Assembly: GCF_042683245.1 (NCBI RefSeq)
Contig: NZ_JBHUJB010000033.1
Span: forward strand, 13,147 to 77,146
Origin: Rubritalea tangerina
GTDB taxonomy: Bacteria; Verrucomicrobiota; Verrucomicrobiia; Verrucomicrobiales; Akkermansiaceae
DNA length: 64,000 bases
Direction: 5' to 3'
Under the pieces are notes generated by a model, which had not been told where the DNA came from, made no database searches, and saw nothing but the letters and a program-made list of their open reading frames with translations. Every line of letters starts with the position of its first letter. The first letter of the stretch is position 1. The position numbers were made by a program, and so were the translations under genes. Shown in pieces: positions 1 through 8,469 of this stretch.

Positions 1-911
1 GGCAAGGGTGTGTTAGTCCAAGAGAGGGTTTCAGCTACGAGGTCGATGCTGCTGATGAGGTTTCTGTTAGTGGTGGCTGGTTGGTAGTGAGGGGCTTTGT
101 GTTGATAGGCTTTGGGGATATGGATGATGAGTGGGATGTGGGTACCTGAGTCGTAGAGCCAATTTTTAGCGCGGAGCATGGGTCGGCCGTGGTCGGAGAG
201 GAAGACGACGATGGTGGACTCGAGCAAGTTTTGTTGTTTGAGCTCGGCGAGGACTTTGCCGACGATGGTGTCGGTTTTGAGGATTTCTGTGAGGTATCCT
301 GACCAATCGTGCTGGGTGACGGGGTGGTTAGGGTAGTAGGGTGGGATGTTCAGTTTCGAGGAATTAACATTGGAGGAGACATGTTTGAAGGGGCGGTGGC
401 TTTCTGAGATGTGGAGTTGGCCGAAGAAGGGAGGTTTGGATGTGAGAGTTTTCCAGCTGTGGGTGTTCCATGGGTTTTTAGAGCATTTGAAGAGCCAATC
501 ATCTTTACCAGTACCGGCGCCGAAAGCGGCTTTGATATTGCCGGTGGTGTAACCTTGTTGTTGGAGCAGGAGGGGGAGTGGGAGGACTGCGCTTGGGAGC
601 ACGGGCTTCAGAGGTTCGCTGTAGCGCATGTGGTGGGCACCCAGTGAGGTCTGATAGACTCCTGTGGCGAGTGCAGTGCGGCTTGGTGAGCAGGCGGGGG
701 CGGTGACATGGACGTTATCGAAGCGCGTGCCACGGTGTGCTAGGGTGTCTAGGTTTGGGGTGTGGATAGCTTGATTACCGTAGCATGAGAGGTCGGGGGA
801 CATGTCTTCGGCAATGATCCAGAGGATATTGGGCTTCGGGCTGGCATGGCCGAAGGAGTGAAGGAGGAGGCTGAGCAGAAAGCTGGAGAGAGGATATAGG
901 TAGCGCTTCAT
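1..911 (-). CDS. Sulfatase, 3' end cut by window edge
   Basis: Reading the minus strand from an ATG at 909-911 gives an uninterrupted frame to base 1, about 303 residues. It starts with a signal peptide (about residues 1-23, hydrophobic FLLSLLLHSF), followed by PNILWIIAEDMSPD, the usual N-terminal metal-binding strand of alkaline-phosphatase-fold sulfatases, and the active-site motif C74-S-P-S-R78, in which the Cys is expected to become formylglycine. A later segment VVFLSDHGRP matches the second metal-binding region. The EDMSPDLSCYG type resembles N-sulfoglucosamine sulfohydrolase-like sulfatases, but the substrate cannot be assigned. It probably hydrolyses sulfate esters or sulfamates of polysaccharides in the periplasm or outside the cell. 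It lies 49 bp downstream of the PAP2 gene in the same direction, so it may be the last seen member of the long minus-strand operon. The C-terminus lies outside the window. Confidence 0.9.
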   Translation of the reverse strand, partial: MKRYLYPLSSFLLSLLLHSFGHASPKPNILWIIAEDMSPDLSCYGNQAIHTPNLDTLAHRGTRFDNVHVTAPACSPSRTALATGVYQTSLGAHHMRYSEPLKPVLPSAVLPLPLLLQQQGYTTGNIKAAFGAGTGKDDWLFKCSKNPWNTHSWKTLTSKPPFFGQLHISESHRPFKHVSSNVNSSKLNIPPYYPNHPVTQHDWSGYLTEILKTDTIVGKVLAELKQQNLLESTIVVFLSDHGRPMLRAKNWLYDSGTHIPLIIHIPKAYQHKAPHYQPATTNRNLISSIDLVAETLSWTNTPL

Positions 912-960
912 ATACTATGATGAAGTGCCAGAGCTGGGGGGATTGGACAAAAAAGTGGGT

Positions 961-1683
961 TTACCACTCGCTTTGGGCGTGAGCGATAAGTGTTTTAAAG
1001 TCTGGATTTTGCAGCCATTCTTTTACCAAGGACTGGGCGAGAGTGAATCCAGCTTGTGAGTCTGAGGCATAATGGACGCCGGCTATTTCTCTATTATGGG
1101 CGATAGATTTGGCAGATTTCACGAGTGCGTTTTTTTGCTGTGGTTGGAGTTCAGCGAGCAGCAAAGCGAAGGTCATCGCCTGGGTGGCATGGCCTGATGG
1201 GTAGGCTGGATGTTTGGGGTTTGGTATAGAAGTACGGAGGGAGGTTTCTAGGTAGGATGGGCGGACTCGGTTGAAGTGTGCTTTGAAGTAGAAGACGACC
1301 TTTGCGAGTTCTAGGTTCGCGTTGTGCAGGAGTTGGTATGTATGCGGTTTCTCTAACTTGGCTGCAGGGCTGAGTGGGAAGTAGTTGAGGTATTGGTGGC
1401 CTGAGGGTTTGATCTCCTGTTTGATCTGTTTGGTATCCGCGGGGGTACGCAATGTCTGAAGTTTGAGCAGATTGTTGAGCTCCTTACGGGTTTCGGAGCT
1501 TGTGTTAGACGGGGGTGGAGTAGGGAGGAATCGGGTTTGCCAGTTTGGGTTAAGAAAGCGGGGATTTTCTTTGGAGGCTTGGAGGTACTTCGGGTTCCAA
1601 TTTTGGGTATTTGAGAACACGAGGTTTTCGCTCGCGGAGAGTGAGGTAGCGAGAGTGAGAGTGAAGAAAAATGAACGGATCAT
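961..1683 (-). CDS. PAP2-family acid phosphatase, exported
   Basis: A 240-residue protein starting at the ATG at 1681-1683. This start overlaps the stop of the upstream VWA gene as ATGA, and the first 18 residues (MIRSFFFTLTLATSLSAS) form a signal peptide; a longer reading from 1743 would hide it. The three PAP2 motifs are present: K134-x6-R141-P142, P162-S-G-H165 and R198-x5-H204-x3-D208, although the first residue of motif three is Asn instead of Ser. H165 and H204 are the expected nucleophile and acid/base of class A non-specific acid phosphatases and lipid phosphatases. Only the N-terminal hydrophobic segment is evident, so it looks like a soluble periplasmic class A enzyme rather than a multi-pass lipid phosphatase. 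The ATGA overlap implies translational coupling to the VWA operon. Substrate unknown. Confidence 0.88.
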   Translation of the reverse strand: MIRSFFFTLTLATSLSASENLVFSNTQNWNPKYLQASKENPRFLNPNWQTRFLPTPPPSNTSSETRKELNNLLKLQTLRTPADTKQIKQEIKPSGHQYLNYFPLSPAAKLEKPHTYQLLHNANLELAKVVFYFKAHFNRVRPSYLETSLRTSIPNPKHPAYPSGHATQAMTFALLLAELQPQQKNALVKSAKSIAHNREIAGVHYASDSQAGFTLAQSLVKEWLQNPDFKTLIAHAQSEW

Positions 1684-4187
1684 AGTCTGCGGAAAACGAG
1701 TCCTGCTAGGAAGAGTGAGAATGCCAAGTAGATGAAGAGCCATGAGGCATTAGAATAGCTGGTGGCAGGAGCTGAGGTTTCGAAGATGGTGTTTACAGAT
1801 GGGGATGGTAGTGCGGTGATGAATGGATCAGTGATGTTAGTGAGTTTGTATTCTTTGGGGTATGAGCGTTGCCAGTTGATAGTTTTGGTAAGTTCGGCGA
1901 GTTTATCGTGGAGGCGGATGTTGAGGGTTTGGGCATCATCGATTGGGAGGGTACCTGAGTAATTGCCGAGGCCAGTTTGGGTGAGAGTGAAGGGGACGGG
2001 GTTACCATCTTGATTGGTGACTTTGAGGTCCCAGGGGACGAGTTCGACACTATCACCTTTTGGGTCACGTCGTTTGGCAGTAATGGTGAGTTGGTCGCCG
2101 GATTGGGTGAGGGTAGCGGAGAGGCCTGCGGATTCTTCTTTTCTGGCGATACTTCTAAGTGTTTGGGCCCAGAAGGGGGCACCTGTGGCGGAGCTGAGCC
2201 ATTCACCGCCCCATTTTTCTGTGAGGTCTGAAGTGTAAGCGGCACCGATGCCGAGACCGTAGCGGGAGATGGCGAGGAGTGGGTCACCAGTTTCAGCTGC
2301 TAGGAGGACTTGGGCTGTGGGTTTCGGGCGTGTCATGACGTAGCCAAGGACGAATGGGAGTTCACTTTTTTCGTAGCCATTGAGGAGGGGGTGGTCGCCG
2401 ACGATGATGGAATTAAATAGGTCTTCTTTGATCGATGAGCGTGAAGCTTTCATCGTTTCTTTTGTGAAGATTTGCGGCATTTTTTCTGGGTCATTGGTTT
2501 CGTAGTAACGGCCCATACCTTCGGCGGCAATTCGCTGCATAAGGTCTTTGGCGGCTCCACTTCCGAGAGCGACAGTAGAGACGGTCATTTGCTCATTTGC
2601 CATTTCTTGGGTGAGAGTTTGGAAGTCTGCTTCTTGGGTTTGGCCATCTGAGAGGATGATCATGTGCTTAATTTTAGCAGTGGCTTCTTGGAGGATGGCT
2701 CTACCTTCTAACATCGCAGGATAGAGATTGGTACCACCTGAGGCGGCGAGTGAGCTAATGGCATTGGTGATGCTGGCCTGGTCTGAGGCTGAGGTGAGTG
2801 GGCAGACGAGCTGAGGTGCGCCGTCGAAGCCGAGGACGGCGATTTGGTCATTGGGGCTGAGAAGTTCAGCGGCTGCGATGGCGGAGGCGCGCGCCATGGC
2901 GATGGGGGTACCGCTCATGGAGCCACTTTTATCGATGACAAGCACCATCGCGAGGCTGGGCTTTTGCTTTTCTTTTTCGTAGCGGGATGTGAGTGGCAGA
3001 ACATCTTCGACGGGTGATTTAAAGTAGCCGCCGAGTCCGTAGGAATTTTCAGATCCTAACATGAGTAGTCCACCGCCAAAGTCAGTGACATACCGACTGA
3101 TGTTATGCATCTGCTCGGTGCTCATTGAGGTGGCGGAAACGTTGGCAAGGATGAGACCATCATAGGAGAGGAGCTCGTTGAAGTTATTAGGTATTCCATA
3201 TTCACCGCGCAGCTCGAGGGTGATGCCTTGTTTTTTCATAGCGCGGGCGAGTGGGCGCATTTGTTTTTCATCTTCGTGAATGACGAGGAAGCGTGGGAGC
3301 CCTTTGACTTTGATGGTGGTATTTGCGGAATTATTTGAGGTGAAGTGATCTTGCTTTGGGATAATTTCGAGGGCCCATTGGCTGGCGCCGGCGGTGTGCA
3401 TTTCGGTATCGAAGTGGACTTCGGTTTCGGAGTCGGCAGGGAGGTTGACCTTTTCTTTTGCGACGACAATGCCGCGGTGAAGGAGTCTGGCTTCTACGGC
3501 TTGTTCGACATTGGAGATCAGTTTCGCGGTGAGTCGAAGCATTTCACCTTGGTAGGCGAATTGGGTTGAGGGTTCGAGCGAGACGACAGCAACTTCTGGA
3601 TCTTGGAGTGGGGAGAGTGGGTGAAAGACGACGTCGATATTTTCTTTTTTAAGGATGTTGAGTGCGGATTCACTGAGGTCTTCGGTATTTCTGGCGTCAC
3701 TCATGAGGACGAGCCGCTTTGCCTTATCGGTAGGGAACACGGTGCGCATGGCCTTGAGGGCATTCGCGATGGGAGTGGATGCGCGGAAGTTACTTTCGGA
3801 GGTGCCAGCGATGGCTTGTTCTACGAATGCGTCAAGTTGTTCAGCGTTTTGTTTACGGACTTTTGATCCGAACAAGAAGATTTCAGAGCTATCGTTAGAG
3901 CTTTTATTTTTGTTAGATTGTTGGATCCAAGAGCTTGCTTCTTTGAGGGATTGTGGGTCGATGGACTGTGAGGCATCGACGAGGTAGACGACGTGGAGGT
4001 CATCGATATCTTGTTTGATATGAGGTCTGCAGAGGGCGATGACGAGGGCGACGAACCCGAGGGCTCGGAGGGCGAGGCTGAGGTTTTTTTTCCAGCTTAC
4101 TTGATCGACGAGTGAGCGTCTCCAAAACCAGAGGAGGGGGATGAGGAGCAGTAGGAGGAAGAGTGATGTGGTGTTACCAAAGGTCAT
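1680..4187 (-). CDS. Membrane protein with two VWA domains and a GATase-like core
   Basis: 835 residues. Two N-terminal transmembrane segments (about 7-24 and 38-58) precede a first VWA domain with MIDAS-like D-A-S-Q-S near residue 71. A glutamine-amidotransferase-like Rossmann region follows (about 290-405, with FGGGLLMLGSENSYGLGGY), then a second VWA domain from about 412 with a full MIDAS (DKSGSMSG) and LSDGQT. A last transmembrane helix lies near 812-832, ending in FRRL. This layout is typical of VWA proteins found beside MoxR and DUF58 genes in Planctomycetes and Verrucomicrobia. In the best studied relatives (Bacteroides Bat, MoxR/CoxDE systems) such proteins act at the membrane in envelope stress tolerance or in maturing metal- or complex-containing proteins; the role here is inferred. 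It follows the BatA-like gene by 12 bp and overlaps the PAP2 gene by 4 bp. Confidence 0.88.
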   Translation of the reverse strand: MTFGNTTSLFLLLLLIPLLWFWRRSLVDQVSWKKNLSLALRALGFVALVIALCRPHIKQDIDDLHVVYLVDASQSIDPQSLKEASSWIQQSNKNKSSNDSSEIFLFGSKVRKQNAEQLDAFVEQAIAGTSESNFRASTPIANALKAMRTVFPTDKAKRLVLMSDARNTEDLSESALNILKKENIDVVFHPLSPLQDPEVAVVSLEPSTQFAYQGEMLRLTAKLISNVEQAVEARLLHRGIVVAKEKVNLPADSETEVHFDTEMHTAGASQWALEIIPKQDHFTSNNSANTTIKVKGLPRFLVIHEDEKQMRPLARAMKKQGITLELRGEYGIPNNFNELLSYDGLILANVSATSMSTEQMHNISRYVTDFGGGLLMLGSENSYGLGGYFKSPVEDVLPLTSRYEKEKQKPSLAMVLVIDKSGSMSGTPIAMARASAIAAAELLSPNDQIAVLGFDGAPQLVCPLTSASDQASITNAISSLAASGGTNLYPAMLEGRAILQEATAKIKHMIILSDGQTQEADFQTLTQEMANEQMTVSTVALGSGAAKDLMQRIAAEGMGRYYETNDPEKMPQIFTKETMKASRSSIKEDLFNSIIVGDHPLLNGYEKSELPFVLGYVMTRPKPTAQVLLAAETGDPLLAISRYGLGIGAAYTSDLTEKWGGEWLSSATGAPFWAQTLRSIARKEESAGLSATLTQSGDQLTITAKRRDPKGDSVELVPWDLKVTNQDGNPVPFTLTQTGLGNYSGTLPIDDAQTLNIRLHDKLAELTKTINWQRSYPKEYKLTNITDPFITALPSPSVNTIFETSAPATSYSNASWLFIYLAFSLFLAGLVFRRL

Positions 4188-4199
4188 GAGATATTGTGT

Positions 4200-5987
4200 C
4201 TAACCGACTTTACGGCGGTGGTATAAAGCTTCTTCAGTGATGGCGAAAAGGGCGGCGGCAAGGACGAGCCACCAGGCGATGGGCCACCCGCTGGAGGGTT
4301 GGGATTGTTCTGGGGTGGTGGAGGCTTGGGGTTGAATGCCTGACTCTGAGGCGGAGAGGACAGCTGAGCCAGTGTGCCAATCTTGGTTGCTGGTAGTATA
4401 GGAATAGCCTCCGAGTTTATTGAGAGCGTGGGTGGCTGGGACATTGTTGCTCACGACGTCGGTGCTGTGGCTTCCGTGGAATGTTTGTTGGATGTGGCTA
4501 GAGTTAGTGGGGACAGTGACGCTGGCACCATTTTTGACAACGGAGGGGAGTTCTTGTTCGCGGCCGGCGAGGTAGCGAGCGGCATTATGGACCATGATGG
4601 GGAACCAGGGTGAGAGGTAGAAATTATCGAGGGAGGGCTGGAAGTTTGCCACGACGACTTTCTTATCCTCGTGTTGGTGTTCGTAGAGCAATGGGGTGCC
4701 ATTGAGTTCTCTGAGAATCACCACGGCGTTGTCCGGAGCATCCATTTTGACGGCACCTGCGAAGTGCATGTTGTCGAGGTTGAGGTGTTTGGTGAGTGGG
4801 TGGTCTTTGACGAGCTCATCGACGACGACGTGTTCGAGCATTTCACCAGTGATATCCCAGTGTGGGGAGTCAGCGCTGGGTGCGAAAACGAGGCTGGATG
4901 GTGCCTGTTGGTGTAGTGAGCCTTGTCCGACGTGGACTTGAGCGGAGCCGTTATCGAGCACCTCGAGGAGGTTTTCCGCGTCGCTGAATGCTTGGATGCA
5001 GCGTGCATAGAAGTAGTTATTTTGGGAGTCGAGAGAGATCCCGATTGCTTTTGAGTGGTTGAGTCCGAGGATTGCTTGGTTATCCTCGAGGAAGCTGTCT
5101 TGGTGACTGACATCGAGTTGCCAGAGTCCCGGTTCGGCATCATCGATTTCGACGACTTCGCTGAGGGAATTGTTTGCAGGGATGGTGACGGTAATGAGTT
5201 TCGCGATTCTACCCGATGCTTTATGGCTAAGTTCTAATTCAACGTCGGTGTCTTCTGGGTGGGTGGACTGGAGGGTGAAGAAGAGTTTGGCACGCTGGTC
5301 ATTGAGTGGTGCAATATCGGCTGCAGTGATACCAACATTGGGAGGGGTGGACTGGGTAAGCGTGATGAGCTCGACTTGAGACGGGAGCTGCTCAGCGTGA
5401 GCTGCGTTATCGGTGACGAAGAGGACGCGGCAGTGAGCGGGGGAGGCTTCAGAGTGTTCTAACAACGACAATTCATGTAAAGCACGTGGGTCGAAGGGGA
5501 GGCTGCTGGCTTCGAGGGTGTGGAGTGCTTCGAGGAGTGCGTTGGGGTTATTAGTGAGGTTGCAGTGGTAGTGGAGTTGGGAGTCGGCAGTCGCGAGCGC
5601 GACTCGCGATCCACCCTCGACTGATTTGAGCCAGCTGGTGATGGTATCTCGGGCGGCATCAAAGCGGTTTGATCCTTCATTGGTTCCGCGCATGGAGACG
5701 GAGCTATCGAGAATGATGAGGAGGTCTTGGGATTCTTTTTTATCACCGAGTTGGGGGTTCGTTAGAGAGAATGCTGCGAGCGTGAAGGCGATGGCCATGA
5801 GGAGGAGTGACCAAAGGTTGCGCATTTTTTTGAACCAGAAGTGCGAAGATTTTTCCTCGAGGACTTTTTGCCAAAGGAAGAGGGCATTGGTGACTCGCTT
5901 GCGTGGTTTCGTCTTCATGAAGTAGACGGCCACGAGTGGGAGGATGGCGAGGAGGCTCCAGAGGTAAGCTGGGTTTAAGAGGTTCAT
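4200..5987 (-). CDS. BatA-like VWA membrane protein
   Basis: 595 residues. It begins with the BatA N-terminal domain: MNLLNPAYLWSLLAILPL as the first membrane helix, then basic PRKR and a second helix at about 57-76. The VWA domain follows with MIDAS D94-S-S-V-S98. The middle (about 230-560) is a beta-rich region without a recognised motif, and a third helix (about 567-585, WWLVLAAALFAITEEALYHRRK) anchors the C-terminus. This is the usual form of aerotolerance-type BatA relatives encoded next to MoxR and DUF58. The start overlaps the DUF58 stop as ATGA, so translation is probably coupled. Metal-dependent protein binding by the VWA domain is expected; the partner is unknown. Confidence 0.88.
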   Translation of the reverse strand: MNLLNPAYLWSLLAILPLVAVYFMKTKPRKRVTNALFLWQKVLEEKSSHFWFKKMRNLWSLLLMAIAFTLAAFSLTNPQLGDKKESQDLLIILDSSVSMRGTNEGSNRFDAARDTITSWLKSVEGGSRVALATADSQLHYHCNLTNNPNALLEALHTLEASSLPFDPRALHELSLLEHSEASPAHCRVLFVTDNAAHAEQLPSQVELITLTQSTPPNVGITAADIAPLNDQRAKLFFTLQSTHPEDTDVELELSHKASGRIAKLITVTIPANNSLSEVVEIDDAEPGLWQLDVSHQDSFLEDNQAILGLNHSKAIGISLDSQNNYFYARCIQAFSDAENLLEVLDNGSAQVHVGQGSLHQQAPSSLVFAPSADSPHWDITGEMLEHVVVDELVKDHPLTKHLNLDNMHFAGAVKMDAPDNAVVILRELNGTPLLYEHQHEDKKVVVANFQPSLDNFYLSPWFPIMVHNAARYLAGREQELPSVVKNGASVTVPTNSSHIQQTFHGSHSTDVVSNNVPATHALNKLGGYSYTTSNQDWHTGSAVLSASESGIQPQASTTPEQSQPSSGWPIAWWLVLAAALFAITEEALYHRRKVG

Positions 5988-6868
5988 GCGACGAGTCCTC
6001 CTTTACGTAGTAGGCCTTGGATGACGACATCGAAGTCGTCTTCGGTGGTGATTGAGGTGAGGCCAATGGCCTTTTTTCGGCAATAGGATTTGAGGGAATC
6101 GTTCCAATCTGCCATGGCTTTTTTATACGCTGCGGCCTCGGCTTCGGTGATAGTGACTTTTTGGGTGGTACCTGTTTCGCTGCATACGAGGTTGGCGTCA
6201 CCGAGCCATTGGCATTCGAGGTCAGCAGGGTCGTGGATTTGGAGGCAGTAGATGTCGTGTCCGGCGCCTTGGAGGATACGGAGGCCGTCATCAAAGCCGT
6301 GAGGGAAGAGGAAGTCAGAGATGACGATGACGATACCGCGCTTTCGGTGGCGCGCCTGGAGTGCTTTACAGCATTGTTTAAAGCGTGTGTCGTTGCCTGT
6401 GCTCTTGGTGTTTTCAAGTGCACGGAGGAATGGCAGTGTTTTTCCTCTGCCGCGTGAAGGTTGGAGGATATGTTCGAGCTTATCTGATAGGCTGTATGTG
6501 ACGAGTCGGTCTAGGCTATTGAGGGCGATGTAACCTAGGCTGGCTGCGAGCCTTTTGGCTGCATCTAGTTTCGAGTGCATGGAGGGGCTGCAATCTAACA
6601 TCACGTAGACTGTAGTATCTTCTTCGACCTCGAAGAGTTTCACTAACAACTGTTCGATACGCGCATAGACTTTCCAGTCGATGGCACGGTAGTCGTCACC
6701 GAGTTGGTACTCGGAGTAGTCAGCGAAGTCGATTCCTGAGCCTTTGCGTTCGGTTCGGCGGTCAGCTTGGAGGTTGCCTTTGAGAATACGCTGTGCGAGC
6801 AGGTAGAGGGCGTCTAGCTGGCTGATAAACTTGGGATCAGTTAGCGATGGATGTTTGGAGTCAGCCAT
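5984..6868 (-). CDS. DUF58 domain protein
   Basis: 294 residues, without signal peptide or membrane segment. It shows the hallmark DUF58 sequence around residues 57-70 (LGDDYRAIDWKVYAR) and a VWA-like strand with D92-C-S-P-S96 just after it, then ISDFLF near the middle. DUF58 proteins are constant partners of MoxR AAA+ ATPases and are thought to act as cytoplasmic VWA-like adaptors. Here the gene is the first after a 222-bp gap that follows moxR and contains the 119-bp repeat, so it could either be cotranscribed with moxR or have its own promoter. It is coupled by ATGA to the BatA-like gene. Confidence 0.93.
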   Translation of the reverse strand: MADSKHPSLTDPKFISQLDALYLLAQRILKGNLQADRRTERKGSGIDFADYSEYQLGDDYRAIDWKVYARIEQLLVKLFEVEEDTTVYVMLDCSPSMHSKLDAAKRLAASLGYIALNSLDRLVTYSLSDKLEHILQPSRGRGKTLPFLRALENTKSTGNDTRFKQCCKALQARHRKRGIVIVISDFLFPHGFDDGLRILQGAGHDIYCLQIHDPADLECQWLGDANLVCSETGTTQKVTITEAEAAAYKKAMADWNDSLKSYCRKKAIGLTSITTEDDFDVVIQGLLRKGGLVA

Positions 6869-6883
6869 ATGTTGGGTGAAGTT

Positions 6884-7002
6884 ATACCATCTCTCGATTC
6901 GGAATAGACGAATGGAGTGTGGTTCAGTCTTGTGAAGTTTGCGCTACGCGATTTTAGAGTATATTGGATAAGCTATTGTAATATCATCGTTGTCATTCAG
7001 TT
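6884..7002 (+). repeat. 119-bp dispersed repeat, copy 1
   Basis: By eye, these 119 bases align without gaps to 21032-21150 with 102 identical positions (about 86%). The best conserved core is GAATAGACG, GTCTTGTGAAGTTTGCGC and CGCGATTTTAGAGTA. This copy lies inside the minus-strand operon between moxR and DUF58; the second lies between purK and a sulfatase. Both copies have the same orientation on the plus strand. No open frame and no target-site duplication were recognised. It could be a small non-autonomous mobile element, a REP-like element or a structured regulatory RNA. Confidence 0.85.
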
Positions 7003-7090
7003 GTCCCGCGCGTGTGGGACTCCTTCATTCCGCATTGATGTTCAGTAAGCTCATTCCGACCATTCATCCATTCCGTCTCACTCAATGGTA

Positions 7091-8080
7091 TTAGACGAGG
7101 CTTGGCTGTTTAGAGCTGACTTGCTCAACGATTTCGTCGATGAGTTGGTCTGTTTTGATACCTTCGGCTTCCCCCTCGAAAGAGAGGATCATGCGGTGGC
7201 GCAGTGCTTGACGGGCGACAGATTTGACATCTTCTTCAGCGACATGGAAGCGACCATCGAGAAGAGCCTTAGCGCGAGCGGCAGAGAGCATGGCTTGTCC
7301 GGCACGAGGCGAGGCGCCGTTGCGGACGAATTGTTTGACGCTCTTGGGTGAGTTTTCGTCTTCTGGATGGGTGGCGCGTACGAGTCTGACGAGGAAGGAC
7401 TGTACTTCTGGAGCGACGGGTACTTCGCGCAGTGTGTTACCCATGCGGATGACATCTTCACCGGAAGCGACGGCTTCTACTTCGGGGACTGATTTTCCAC
7501 CGGTACGATTGAGGATTTCGAAGAATTCGTCGTGAGTTGGGAGTGCGACTTCTAATTTAAAGAAGAAGCGGTCGAGCTGGGCTTCAGGAAGTGGGTAGGT
7601 GCCATCATTTTCGATTGGGTTTTGGGTAGCCATTACGAAGAATGGGAGTGGCAGTTTGTGCGTGATATTAGCCACAGTGGCAGTTTTTTCCTGCATGGTT
7701 TCTAACAATGCAGACTGAGTTTTTGGGGTGGCACGGTTGATTTCGTCAGCGAGCAAGAGGTTACAGAAGATGGGTCCAGGTTGGAACTCGAGCTCACGGC
7801 GGTCACCTTTATCGACGAGGACTTGGGTGCCGACAACATCACTAGGTAGGAGGTCGGGAGTGAACTGGATACGTTTAAAGTCGACCGAGAGTGCTTTTGA
7901 TAGGGCGTTTACGAGAGAGGTTTTACCGACTCCGGGCACGCCTTCTAACAACACGTGTCCACCGCAGCAGATACTGATCATGACATCTTCGATGATTTCG
8001 TTTTGTCCGACGATGAAGCGTGAGACTTCGTCTTTAACTTTGGTGAATGTTTCTTTGAAGTGGGTGACGTCGTTTTCCAT
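7091..8080 (-). CDS. MoxR-family AAA+ ATPase
   Basis: 329 residues. Walker A is G47-V-P-G-V-G-K53-T54, Walker B is LLLAD112-E113, sensor 1 is ATQNP with N154, and the PEAQLDRF segment holds the expected arginine finger. The ISICCGGHVLLEGVPG and GPIFCNLLLADEINR segments are characteristic of the MoxR subfamily. MoxR ATPases work as chaperone-like remodelers together with VWA proteins; the DUF58, BatA-like and double-VWA genes downstream are the expected partners. It starts 20 bp after the small ORF at 8101-8457 and is separated from DUF58 by 222 bp that carry a dispersed repeat. Confidence 0.95.
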   Translation of the reverse strand: MENDVTHFKETFTKVKDEVSRFIVGQNEIIEDVMISICCGGHVLLEGVPGVGKTSLVNALSKALSVDFKRIQFTPDLLPSDVVGTQVLVDKGDRRELEFQPGPIFCNLLLADEINRATPKTQSALLETMQEKTATVANITHKLPLPFFVMATQNPIENDGTYPLPEAQLDRFFFKLEVALPTHDEFFEILNRTGGKSVPEVEAVASGEDVIRMGNTLREVPVAPEVQSFLVRLVRATHPEDENSPKSVKQFVRNGASPRAGQAMLSAARAKALLDGRFHVAEEDVKSVARQALRHRMILSFEGEAEGIKTDQLIDEIVEQVSSKQPSLV

Positions 8081-8100
8081 AATAGGTTTTGGGTAGGTGA

Positions 8101-8457
8101 TTATTGGTTAGTTGATTGGTCGGCATCGTGGATACGTTTGAAGTATTCGCGGACACCGGATTTAAGTTCTTCAGGGACATCGTCACGTTCGACGAAGGAT
8201 TCCATTTGGCGTGAGAAGTCTTGGGCTTTTTTGGTGGTGTAGTTACCGGAGACACCGGAGCCTGACTCGGCCTCTTCAATTTTTGAGAGTGACGGGCCAC
8301 CACCTTTTTGTCCGGAGAGTTGTTCGAGTGCTCCGTTATTTTCTAGTTCATCGCCTGGTTTTTTACGGGACTCAGATGTGGCGGAACCTGGAGCGAGGCC
8401 GTTGCAGGGTTTGAGGGCGAGTTTATTGGATTGTTGGTCAGAAAACTTCTGACACAT
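8101..8457 (-). CDS. Small hypothetical protein, possible C-terminal part of the preceding gene
   Basis: 118 residues if it starts at the ATG at 8455-8457. The middle is low complexity and Gly/Ser rich (SGQKGGGPSLSK, GSGVSGNYTT). The C-terminal part VPEELKSGVREYFKRIH resembles the short helix that closes large membrane/coiled-coil proteins of MoxR loci in PVC bacteria (recollection of family pattern, not searched). The frame is identical to that of the upstream gene: only one TGA (8470-8472) and four sense codons separate the two. There is no clear Shine-Dalgarno sequence before the ATG. It may therefore be a separate small protein, or the 3' part of one gene broken by a nonsense codon. No transmembrane segment or known domain was found. 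Confidence 0.6.
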   Translation of the reverse strand: MCQKFSDQQSNKLALKPCNGLAPGSATSESRKKPGDELENNGALEQLSGQKGGGPSLSKIEEAESGSGVSGNYTTKKAQDFSRQMESFVERDDVPEELKSGVREYFKRIHDADQSTNQ

Positions 8458-8469
8458 TGAGAGGTTCTT

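Noticed and set aside
1793..2287. Long antisense or overlapping frames inside the VWA, TPR and giant genes
   Set aside because: They are Ser/Pro/Thr-rich or Arg/His-rich shadows caused by the composition of the real genes, with no domain and no ribosome-binding site.
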